From: Geothrix fuzhouensis
GTDB lineage: Bacteria; Acidobacteriota; Holophagae; Holophagales; Holophagaceae
Direction of reading: 5' to 3'
Assembly: GCF_024609325.1 (NCBI RefSeq)
Contig: NZ_JANHMQ010000001.1
Span: 124,001-188,000 of the forward strand
DNA length: 64,000 nucleotides
Made by a program: the position numbers and the translations under genes. Below, piece by piece: positions 1 to 7,367 of this stretch. Every line of letters begins with the position of its first letter. Within the stretch, counting starts at the first letter, position 1. The notes below the pieces were generated by a model. The model searched no databases. It was not told the DNA's origin and was given only the letters and a program-made list of their open reading frames with translations.

Positions 1-2
1 TC

Positions 3-350
3 GTGCAGTACGATCCGGACACCCGCACAGCCCAGCGGATTGAACTGGCTCGGGCCGTGCAGGACTTCCCCCTGCTGGGGATCCTGCTGGATCCTGCGCG
101 GATCGCGACACTCTACCGGGCCGAATCGCTGGGCGGCGACGCGGTGAGGCTGGTCCCCCGGTCGCCGGAGGTGCCCGCGCTCAAGGCCACTGGCCGCAAG
201 GGTCTGCTCCACACCCTCGAATGGACGGATCCCACCGGCGCGCACCAGCGGTTGGAACTCCTGGATGCCAAGACGCTGCCTCCGCCGGGGCCTGGCGCCT
301 TCAAGCCCCAGGTGCCGGCGGGAACGCGCTGGGCGACCCCGAACGGCTGA
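3..350 (+). CDS. C-terminal part of a LolA-like periplasmic lipoprotein carrier (partial)
   Basis: The reading frame is open at the left edge, so the true start lies outside the window; 115 codons are visible. The visible start reads QYDPDTRTAQRI, which resembles the Y-D-P strand of LolA-type outer-membrane lipoprotein carriers. The remainder alternates hydrophobic and charged strands and ends in a short F-x-P-x-V-P-x-G stretch like the final strand of that fold. LolA ferries lipoproteins across the periplasm from LolCDE to the outer membrane. The gene converges with the phosphatase gene, with only 4 bp between stop codons. The family call rests on a short tail and could be wrong; another LolA/LppX-fold protein is possible. 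Confidence 0.4.
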   Translation: MQYDPDTRTAQRIELARAVQDFPLLGILLDPARIATLYRAESLGGDAVRLVPRSPEVPALKATGRKGLLHTLEWTDPTGAHQRLELLDAKTLPPPGPGAFKPQVPAGTRWATPNG

Positions 351-354
351 AGGC

Positions 355-1059
355 CTATTCCGAACGACTGAAGGCGTCGAACCATTCAGGCTGGGGGAAG
401 CGGACGCGGAGCCAGGCGTCCAGTTCCGGCACCCCGTCGAAGATGCGCTCCGCACCGGCTTGTTCCAGTTCTTCGTGGCTGCCGTAGCCCCAGCCCACGC
501 CAATGGCTTCCAGCCCATGGTCGTGGGCCGCGGTCATGTCCACGCCGCGATCACCGATGAACACACCGCCGGGCCAGATGGAGCCCCGTTCCACGAGGCT
601 CGCCAGCACTTCGGTCTTGGGCTGCCAGCGGCCTTTCAGGTTGCTGCCGAAGATATCGTCGAAGATGAGGTTGAGGTCGAACTGATAGGCGATGCGACGG
701 GCGAAGAGGGTGGGCTTGGCGGATACGATGTAGATACGGTGGCCTTGGCGCTTCAACCGGTGCAGCAGGTGGAAGACACCGGGATACAGCTCATGCTCGA
801 AGACGCCATCCTCCCGGTAGCGCTCCCAGTAGAAATCCAGGGCGTCCTCCAACCGGGCCGGATCTTCAAGGCCCTTGAGCGTGGCGAGGGATTCGCGCAT
901 GCCAAAACCGATCCAGGCGCGGACCGCTGCCTCGTCTGGAAGCTGAAGGCTGAAGGCCTCACAGGTCTTCCGCACGCAGTTCCGGACCCCCAGCAGAGGA
1001 TCCACCAGGGTGCCATCCAGGTCGAAGCAGACGAGGCCTGGGGTCTCCGGTGAGGTCAT
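355..1059 (-). CDS. gph: HAD-superfamily phosphatase, phosphoglycolate-phosphatase type
   Basis: This is a 234-residue HAD hydrolase. HAD motif I is DLDGTLVD near residue 16, with the nucleophile and acid Asp. Motif II is the VSAKPT serine in the middle, and motif IV is GDRGVDMTAA near residue 175. A helical cap lies between motifs I and II, as in Gph/PpaX enzymes of 215-240 residues. Family members hydrolyse 2-phosphoglycolate or other small phosphate esters, and substrate cannot be read from sequence. It begins 6 bp after the ppa stop codon, so the two are probably co-transcribed. The pairing fits phosphate-monoester and pyrophosphate housekeeping. Pyrophosphatase PpaX activity is an alternative. 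Confidence 0.8.
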   Translation of the reverse strand: MTSPETPGLVCFDLDGTLVDPLLGVRNCVRKTCEAFSLQLPDEAAVRAWIGFGMRESLATLKGLEDPARLEDALDFYWERYREDGVFEHELYPGVFHLLHRLKRQGHRIYIVSAKPTLFARRIAYQFDLNLIFDDIFGSNLKGRWQPKTEVLASLVERGSIWPGGVFIGDRGVDMTAAHDHGLEAIGVGWGYGSHEELEQAGAERIFDGVPELDAWLRVRFPQPEWFDAFSRSE

Positions 1060-1065
1060 CGCCGG

Positions 1066-1593
1066 CTACTTCTTCTGCCGGTTGAAGGCTTCGATGGAGG
1101 CCCGCACGAAGGCATGGGCTTCGGCCTTGCCCCCCCATCCATCACTGGACACGCTCTTGCGCTCCAGATCCTTGTAGGTGAGGAAGAAGTGCTCCACCTC
1201 AAGCAGGAAGTGCGGGGGCAGATCCGTACGGGAAGTCACATGGGCATAAGTGGGGTCGTCCGTGGCCACGGCGAGGATCTTGGCGTCGTGCCCCTTGTCG
1301 TCGGTCATGCGGAGCAAGGCGATCGGACGGGCGCGGATCACCACGCCGGGATAGGTGGAGCCATTGATGAGCACCAGGATGTCCGCGGGATCGCCATCCT
1401 CTGCCAGGGTGCCGGGGATGAAGCCGTACTCGGCCGGGTAGTGGAAGGGCGAGAAGAGCACGCGGTCCACATGGACCAGGCCCGTATGATGGTCGATCTC
1501 GTACTTGATGCGGGACCCCGTGGGGATCTCGACGATGGCGTTGACGATTTCAGGCGCCTGCCTGCCGGGATCGAGGTTGACCAGGGACGACAT
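1066..1593 (-). CDS. ppa: Inorganic pyrophosphatase (family I)
   Basis: This is a soluble family I pyrophosphatase of 175 residues, the normal bacterial length. It hydrolyses PPi to two phosphates and so drives biosynthetic reactions. The metal-binding signature is visible as EDGDPADILVL, the D-x-D-P-x-D motif, with upstream EIPTGSRIKYEID and the H-Y-P-A-E-Y-G-F-I-P strand that are hallmarks of the family. The ATG at 1593 is preceded by GGAG five bases upstream. The gph gene follows 6 bp downstream. A separate unit ends just upstream, where the HEAT gene stops at 1648, and the 54-bp gap must hold any promoter. Confidence 0.95.
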   Translation of the reverse strand: MSSLVNLDPGRQAPEIVNAIVEIPTGSRIKYEIDHHTGLVHVDRVLFSPFHYPAEYGFIPGTLAEDGDPADILVLINGSTYPGVVIRARPIALLRMTDDKGHDAKILAVATDDPTYAHVTSRTDLPPHFLLEVEHFFLTYKDLERKSVSSDGWGGKAEAHAFVRASIEAFNRQKK

Positions 1594-1647
1594 GGGCGCT
1601 CCGCAAAGACACCTATTTTCACATGCCCTGTGACTTGCGTCACGCAG

Positions 1648-3897
1648 TCATGGGGCCTGCGGAGGTGCCAGGAGCTGGATGAGGGCTACACGGGTTTCGC
1701 CTTTGGGCTCGGCATCGAGCACCCGCTGGAGGGCCTGGCGAGCCTCGGGCAGGCCCAGTGCCAACAGGGCCCGGGCGGCAGACAGTCTGATCACCTGAGG
1801 TTCCGAGGCGGCGAACAGGCCCCGCCGCCGCAGCAGCTCGGCCAGCATGGGGAGGCTCCGCGGTGAGGCGATGAGCCCCAGGGTGTTGATGGCCTGGATT
1901 CTGAGGCGCTCCCCGGTCCGCCTGTCCTGGGCCAGCTCGGCGATTGGGACGGCGCTGCTCTCAGCACGGAGCTGCCCCAACGCGAAGAGGATCTCGTGGA
2001 GGGTCTCCGGATCCGTCTCCTTCAAGCGGGCGAGCAGCTGTGGCTCGGAGGCCGGACCGCCAAGCTTCCAGAGTGCCCGCACCGCCGTCCGGCGCACCCT
2101 GGGCTCAGGGTGGCGGAGGAGCGGGGCGATGGCCGGCAGGCAGCCTGCATCTCCCAGGTCGGCCAGCAGGGTGAGGGCGTTCCGCACCAGATACCACGCT
2201 GGCGAAGCCAACACCTCGAGCAGGGGTGGGAGCGACAGGGGGCCAAGGCTCCGCAAGGCCTCTACGAGGCGACCGCGCCGGGTCCGGTCCCCTTCTTCCC
2301 CGAGGCGGCCCACCAGATGGCGGGCCATGGGCGCCCCGAGGAATTCCAGATAAGGCTGCACCTCGGCAGACATCTGATGGCGGTCCACGCTCAGGATATG
2401 GTTGGCTGCGGCGTCCAGCAGGTCGGGCCGGGCCAGGGCGGTGCGCTGGCGGTCCAGGGCTTCCAGGCGCCAGGGCTGCGGTTCGTCAAGGAAGGCGCAG
2501 AGCCCTTCGAGCTCCTGCAGATCGGCGATTCCCCGGCCCAGCTCACCCCGGTGGATCTGGGCCGACAGCAGGGCAACCAGCGCCTCGGCGGTCCATCGGT
2601 GGACTGGGGGGTCCGGCTCCCAGGCGAAGTGCGCGCGGAGGGCCTCCGCCAAAGGGCCCTCGCCGTCCGGAGGCAGGCCTGGGGCCAGGGCCCAGTCGGC
2701 GACCCCTGCCAAAGTCTGAGCGGCTTTGAGGCGGATCTGCAGGCGATCATCGCGAAGCGCCTCCAAGAGCAGATCCTGCACCTGGAGGAAGGCATCATAC
2801 CGGCGGAGGTCCAGGAGTTCCCGGAGGAAGGCCAGGCGCTGGGCCAGGCTCAGCTCGAACAGGTAGTCCTCCTCGAGCACCCTCACGAGCTTGGCCTCAA
2901 GGCTGAGGGTGTCCCAGTCGGTCAGGTGGAGCAGGGCCTCCGCCTGGGTGGCGTCCAGGCCCATGCCGCGAAGATGTGCCACCAGCGTGCGCACAAGGGC
3001 CTCCCGATCGGGCAGGGGCAGCAGGATGTGTTCAAGGGGACCATGGAGCTGGGGCCAGGTGGCGCCCAGGGCCAGGGCGGAGCCGACCGCCACGGAGAGG
3101 ATCTCGCCCGCCAGGGCCTTCACGCCCAGGGCCAACCCAGTCGGGTGATCCGGGAGAGAAGCCAGCCCCGCCAGGAGGCTCAGCTGCACATCCGGTTCCA
3201 GGCCCATGAGGACTTGCCGGAGGGTGCCAAGCTGGGCTGGCGACGGCATGGTGTCCTCCAGGCCCAGCTCGTGACCGAGGGGGCCGAGGCCGCTCAGGTC
3301 CGCCGCCTGGAAGCCCCGCAGGAAACCAAGGCCGCGCCGCTCGCCAGGGCCGGCCGGGCCGGGAACCCCGGACAAGGCAGCCAGGAGGGCCTCGCGGATG
3401 GCCTTCACAAGAGGATCCTGGGGCGGGCCCGGCAGGCTGGCGGGTGTGCGGTCCTCGGGGCCTTCCTCGCCTTCCTGGACAGCCTGGTACCTGACCTGGG
3501 AGACCTTGATGTGCCGGACGTCCGCCGCCTGGAGGACGAATTCGATGCCGCCCTGCTCTTCGAGCTTCTGGGGCTTGAGGGACAGGGCCTGGAGGAACGT
3601 GAGACATTCGCCTTCGGTCACCCCCCGTTCAAAAACGAAGCCGCTCACGTTGCGTTCGGACACGAGCCGGACCAGCGTCGTCAGGTGAGGATTGCGCCCG
3701 TCCTGCACCACACCGTCCACGAAGGCCTTGGCGCCGGTGACGACGAACTGCAGGCGACCGCTTTCCGCCAGCCAGCGGTCCAGCGCCGCATGAGCGGTCG
3801 TCACGGTTCCCTTGGCCCTCGGGTGCGCCGCGGTGTACATCTGGAGTGACTTGAGGGCCATGACCAGGGTCTGGGCGAGCTGCAGGAAGTCGTTCAT
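1648..3897 (-). CDS. HEAT-repeat protein of unknown function
   Basis: The protein has 749 residues with no signal peptide. The first ~200 residues start MNDFLQLAQTLVMALKSLQMY and look like a helical sensor or adaptor domain. From about residue 330 on it is leucine- and alanine-rich helix, and the last ~250 residues contain clear HEAT/PBS-lyase-like repeats (for example L-x-D-L-G-D-A-G-C-L-P-A-I-A-P-L-L and V-R-R-T-A-V-R-A-L-W-K-L-G). Such repeats are protein-binding scaffolds. The start at 3897 overlaps the stop of the HD-domain gene by ATGA, and an upstream in-frame extension to 4101 is rejected because it would overlap that gene. It is the last gene of the MFS-hutH-HD unit. Function is unknown. 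Confidence 0.75.
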   Translation of the reverse strand: MNDFLQLAQTLVMALKSLQMYTAAHPRAKGTVTTAHAALDRWLAESGRLQFVVTGAKAFVDGVVQDGRNPHLTTLVRLVSERNVSGFVFERGVTEGECLTFLQALSLKPQKLEEQGGIEFVLQAADVRHIKVSQVRYQAVQEGEEGPEDRTPASLPGPPQDPLVKAIREALLAALSGVPGPAGPGERRGLGFLRGFQAADLSGLGPLGHELGLEDTMPSPAQLGTLRQVLMGLEPDVQLSLLAGLASLPDHPTGLALGVKALAGEILSVAVGSALALGATWPQLHGPLEHILLPLPDREALVRTLVAHLRGMGLDATQAEALLHLTDWDTLSLEAKLVRVLEEDYLFELSLAQRLAFLRELLDLRRYDAFLQVQDLLLEALRDDRLQIRLKAAQTLAGVADWALAPGLPPDGEGPLAEALRAHFAWEPDPPVHRWTAEALVALLSAQIHRGELGRGIADLQELEGLCAFLDEPQPWRLEALDRQRTALARPDLLDAAANHILSVDRHQMSAEVQPYLEFLGAPMARHLVGRLGEEGDRTRRGRLVEALRSLGPLSLPPLLEVLASPAWYLVRNALTLLADLGDAGCLPAIAPLLRHPEPRVRRTAVRALWKLGGPASEPQLLARLKETDPETLHEILFALGQLRAESSAVPIAELAQDRRTGERLRIQAINTLGLIASPRSLPMLAELLRRRGLFAASEPQVIRLSAARALLALGLPEARQALQRVLDAEPKGETRVALIQLLAPPQAP

Positions 3898-4574
3898 CCA
3901 GGGGTCCCCTTCATGGGGTCGGACCATTCCCGGCGCAACTGCGCGTAGTGGGCCTCCAGGAAGGCCAGGCGTCTCTGGCCCTCCTCCCGGGCGGGGGCAG
4001 TGTTGAAGCTGGCGGTGATGCCCCGGGCCAGATCCAGCCAGGTCTCTCCACGGCGCAGGATCTCGGCCGTGGTGATGGGTTGGAACGCGCCGCTGATGCA
4101 ACCGAAGTGGATGAGGCTGGCAGCACCGATTTTGCTGAGCTTATCGCAATCCCAGAGGCAGGCGGTATCGATGGGCTCCAGCCGCTTCGTGAGCTTCAAG
4201 CCCACGTGATGCTCAATGGCGTGGCGCACCGCCGGGATTTTTCCGGGCGGGAAATCTGTGCCTTCGAGAATCTCGGGCACTCGCGCCGAGGCATCCTGGG
4301 CGTGGGTGTCCTTGCCCTGCTGATCCTTCAGACGCTTGGCCACGTCATGCAGCCAGGCGGCACATTCGACCACCTCCAGGTCGGCGCCCACGAGGGGCGC
4401 GAGCCAACGGGCCAGGAGCACCGCGGCATAGGTGTGCTCGAAGCGGTAGTTGAAGATGGGCTGATAAACCCCGTCCACCTCGTGGCCGATGCCCCAGACC
4501 CGGATCGCATCCGCGTCCGAAAAACTCCGCAGGGCTTGTTCGCAGGCCGGCCGCCAGGGGGTGGGCTGAGTCAT
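3894..4574 (-). CDS. HD-domain metal-dependent phosphohydrolase-like protein
   Basis: This 226-residue protein carries an HD domain: H-T-Y-A-A-V-L-L-A-R near residue 47, the WLHDVAKR doublet near residue 74, and further His residues in AIEHHVG. Together these match the H...HD...D metal-binding pattern of HD phosphohydrolases, which cleave nucleotides or other phosphate compounds. The tail from about residue 160 is unassigned. Its ATG overlaps the hutH stop by 4 bp and its own stop overlaps the next start by 4 bp, so translation is probably coupled to both neighbours. Substrate cannot be inferred. Confidence 0.75.
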   Translation of the reverse strand: MTQPTPWRPACEQALRSFSDADAIRVWGIGHEVDGVYQPIFNYRFEHTYAAVLLARWLAPLVGADLEVVECAAWLHDVAKRLKDQQGKDTHAQDASARVPEILEGTDFPPGKIPAVRHAIEHHVGLKLTKRLEPIDTACLWDCDKLSKIGAASLIHFGCISGAFQPITTAEILRRGETWLDLARGITASFNTAPAREEGQRRLAFLEAHYAQLRREWSDPMKGTPG

Positions 4575-6061
4575 GGGCAGGCTTCCTGATGGGCCCGGAG
4601 GGCGCCGAGGGTGGCGTTGAGCTCTTCGTACATCACCCGATCCGTCCAGGGGGCGCAGGCCTCCGCTAGCCGGGCGACCAGCGGCTGAAGTCCGGCCGCG
4701 GGGGCCAGCCCGATGATGCGGAGTCCTTCGAGCGCCATGCGGGCCTCGATGGCCAGCACCTGCTCCAGGGCGTCCACGGCGCGTAGCAGCTTGCGGGCGG
4801 CGATGGGGCCCATGCTGACGTGGTCCTCCTTGCCTGCGCTGGTGGGGATGGTGTCCACGCAGGCGGGATGGGCCAGACCCTTCATCTCGCTCACCAGGGC
4901 CGCGGAAGTGACGTGGGCCATCATGAACCCGGATTCGAGACCGCCGTTCTGGGTCAGGAAGGCCGGTAGGTCCGAATAGGCCGGGTTCACGAGGCGCTCC
5001 TGGCGGCGCTCGGAGATGCTGGCGAGGTCCGCCGCCGCGATGGCAAGGACATCGCAGGCGAAGGCGGGGTACTGGCCGTGGAAGTTGCCACCGGAACGGG
5101 ACTCCTGGGTGTCTGTGAAGATCATCGGATTATCCGTGGCACTGTTGAGTTCCCGCTCGAGGATGGCGCCGGCGAACTGGAGCGCGTCTTGCGTCACGCC
5201 GTGGACCTGAGGGATGCAGCGCAGGCTGTAGGCGTCCTGCACACGGTGGCAGTCCTTGTGGCTTTCCGAGATTTCGCTGGAGGCACCCAGGATTCCTCTC
5301 ATACGCTCGGCCACCGCGATCTGGCCGGGATGGGGCCGTGCGGCGTGAATGCGCGGATCGAAGGCGGCACGGGTGCCGCGCAGGGCCTCCAGGCTGAGAC
5401 CCGCGATCTCGTCCGCCAGGGCCGCCAGGCGGGTGAACTTCTCGGCCGCCAGGTTGCCCAGAGACGTAATGAGCTGGGTGCCGTTGATGAGGGCGAGACC
5501 CTCCTTGGCCTGGAGGGTCACGGGCTTCAGACCGGCCTTGGCCAGGGCTTCCCCGCCGGGGATCTGTCCATCGCTGCCCCAGGCCAATCCTTCCCCTACC
5601 AGCAGGAGCGCCATGTGGGCCAGGGGGGCCAGGTCGCCACTGGCGCCCACGCTGCCCTGGCTGGGCACCACGGGAACCACATCGCGGTTCAGGCATTCCG
5701 TCAGCAGGTGGATGGGCTCGGGTCGGATCCCGCTGTGGCCCTTCAACAGACAGTTGATACGGGCGGCCATGAGGGCGCGGGTTTGGTCCTTCGGCAGGGG
5801 CTCACCCACACCAGCGGCATGGCTGCGGATCAAGTTGAGCTGGAGCAGCTGGAGCTGGTCCGGGGGAATGACCACCGTGGCGAACTGGCCGAAGCCCGTA
5901 TTGATGCCATAGACCGTGCGGCCTTCCGCTACGATGCGATCCACCACGGCGCGGTTCTCGGCCACCAGGGCCAGGGCGCCTTCGTCCAGGATGACGCCCT
6001 CGCCGCCGGCGATGCGCGCCAGCAGGGGGGCGGTGAGGGACTGTCCATCGAGGCGGATCAT
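4571..6061 (-). CDS. hutH: Histidine ammonia-lyase
   Basis: The enzyme deaminates L-histidine to urocanate. At 496 residues it has the usual length. The MIO cofactor triad A140-S141-G142 lies in GSVGASGDLAPL. The family tyrosine is Y51 in YGINTGFG. The substrate-selecting pair reads S80-H81 in LIRSHAAGVG, the Ser-His form typical of histidine rather than tyrosine or phenylalanine lyases. C-H-R-V-Q-D-A-Y-S-L-R-C supplies further conserved residues. It overlaps the MFS gene by ATGA upstream and the HD gene by ATGA downstream. No hutU, hutI or hutG is visible, so further histidine catabolism must be encoded elsewhere, or urocanate or ammonia may be the end product used. Confidence 0.93.
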   Translation of the reverse strand: MIRLDGQSLTAPLLARIAGGEGVILDEGALALVAENRAVVDRIVAEGRTVYGINTGFGQFATVVIPPDQLQLLQLNLIRSHAAGVGEPLPKDQTRALMAARINCLLKGHSGIRPEPIHLLTECLNRDVVPVVPSQGSVGASGDLAPLAHMALLLVGEGLAWGSDGQIPGGEALAKAGLKPVTLQAKEGLALINGTQLITSLGNLAAEKFTRLAALADEIAGLSLEALRGTRAAFDPRIHAARPHPGQIAVAERMRGILGASSEISESHKDCHRVQDAYSLRCIPQVHGVTQDALQFAGAILERELNSATDNPMIFTDTQESRSGGNFHGQYPAFACDVLAIAAADLASISERRQERLVNPAYSDLPAFLTQNGGLESGFMMAHVTSAALVSEMKGLAHPACVDTIPTSAGKEDHVSMGPIAARKLLRAVDALEQVLAIEARMALEGLRIIGLAPAAGLQPLVARLAEACAPWTDRVMYEELNATLGALRAHQEACP

Positions 6062-7329
6062 GCAGGCACCTTGCGGGAGAGGGTGAGGGCGAGGCAGAGG
6101 GCCAGGGCCAGGGTGAGTCCGGCCACGGTGTAGGAGGTCTGGCCGCCCCAGCGGGCGAACGTGAAGGTGCCCACCGCGGGGCCGATGATGCGGCCCAGGC
6201 CGGTCATGGCGTTCAGCACACCGAAGAGGCTGCCCTGGTCTTCCGGTGGGGTCAGCCGGCTGGCGAGGGCTGAGCCGGCGGTGTTGCCCATCCCGCTACC
6301 CCAGGAGAGGGGGATCAGCAGGAGCAGGAAGGGCCAGAACCGCAGGGCCTCCGACATCATCGGCATCATGGGTAGCGCCAGACCCATGAGCACCAGGCCG
6401 GTGATGAGGGCCGTCCGCTCGGGAATGCGCTTGGACACCACCCGGACGAGGCCCCCCTGGTAGATCACCAGGAGGATGCCGATGCCGGCGAAGAGGTAGC
6501 CCACCTCCCGCTGGTGGAAATCAAAGTCCTTGTGGACCAGCAGGGCGAAGGTGCCTTCCATCATCGCGAAGCCCGCCATGGCGAGCATGGACACCCCCAG
6601 AAGCTGGGGCATCCCCGGGCGCTTGAAGGCTTTCACCAGGGCATGGCCACGGGTCTCGCGGGACCGGGCCTGCGCCGCCTTGTCCAGCGTTTCAGGCACC
6701 CACAGCGCCACCAGGAGCGAGGCGGTCAGGGACAGCCCCGCCGCCACGAAGAAGGGGAGATGCCAGCCGCGAGTCGCCAGCAGGTGATGCCCGAAGGCGC
6801 TGCCGCTGAGCACGCCGGCCATGGCCGGCCCCAGCACGAAGCCCAGGCCAAAAGCGGCGCCGATCATGCCCATGGCCTTGGAGCGCTCTTCGGGGGCCGA
6901 GCTGTCTGCCATGGCCGCCTGGGCGACGGAGATGTTGCCGCCGGTGATGCCATCCAGGATCCGGGCGGCGAGCATCCATTCGAAGCGGCTGGTGAGGGCC
7001 AGCATCAGGTAGCCTACCGAGGAGCCCACCAGGCTCATCCAGAGCACCGGCTTGCGACCCATCTTGTCCGAAGCCCGCCCCAGAATGGGCGAAGCGATGA
7101 ACTGCATGAGGCTGAAACTGAGAAAGCCCACGCCGGCCCAGAAGGCGCCCGGGGTGGTGCCGGTTCCGCCGAGGCCGAGGAAATGATTGACGCTCGCCAT
7201 CCAGGCGCTCGGGTGATCGGCGATCTCCTTGGCGTAGAGGGGCAGGATCGGGATGACGATGCCGAAGCCCAGCAGGTCAGTGAACACGGTGAGGAAGATG
7301 GCCAGTCTGGCGCGCTTGGAAGACGGCAT
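6058..7329 (-). CDS. MFS transporter, TetA/Bcr-like drug:H+ antiporter family
   Basis: This is a 423-residue integral membrane protein with 12 predicted hydrophobic segments. The start LAIFLTVFTDLLGFGIVIPILPLYA is a classic DHA1-type first helix. The cytoplasmic A-motif between helices 2 and 3 reads G-R-A-S-D-K-M-G-R-K-P. The longer loop after helix 6, which contains the polar SRETRGHALVKAFKRPG stretch, separates the two halves. DHA1 members export small molecules in exchange for protons. Here it is the first gene of a translationally coupled unit with hutH, so import or export of histidine, urocanate or a related compound is a possible role. That link is inferred only from the operon. Confidence 0.85.
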   Translation of the reverse strand: MPSSKRARLAIFLTVFTDLLGFGIVIPILPLYAKEIADHPSAWMASVNHFLGLGGTGTTPGAFWAGVGFLSFSLMQFIASPILGRASDKMGRKPVLWMSLVGSSVGYLMLALTSRFEWMLAARILDGITGGNISVAQAAMADSSAPEERSKAMGMIGAAFGLGFVLGPAMAGVLSGSAFGHHLLATRGWHLPFFVAAGLSLTASLLVALWVPETLDKAAQARSRETRGHALVKAFKRPGMPQLLGVSMLAMAGFAMMEGTFALLVHKDFDFHQREVGYLFAGIGILLVIYQGGLVRVVSKRIPERTALITGLVLMGLALPMMPMMSEALRFWPFLLLLIPLSWGSGMGNTAGSALASRLTPPEDQGSLFGVLNAMTGLGRIIGPAVGTFTFARWGGQTSYTVAGLTLALALCLALTLSRKVPA

Positions 7330-7367
7330 GAGGTTCTCCAGCCGACCAGTTTAGCTTGGGATGCGCC

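Noticed and set aside
1996-3849. Long open frame (617 codons) on the plus strand opposite the HEAT-repeat gene
   Set aside because: It is an antisense shadow caused by high GC and codon bias; the minus-strand frame has ATGA coupling and clear repeats, while this one has no recognisable domain or ribosome site.
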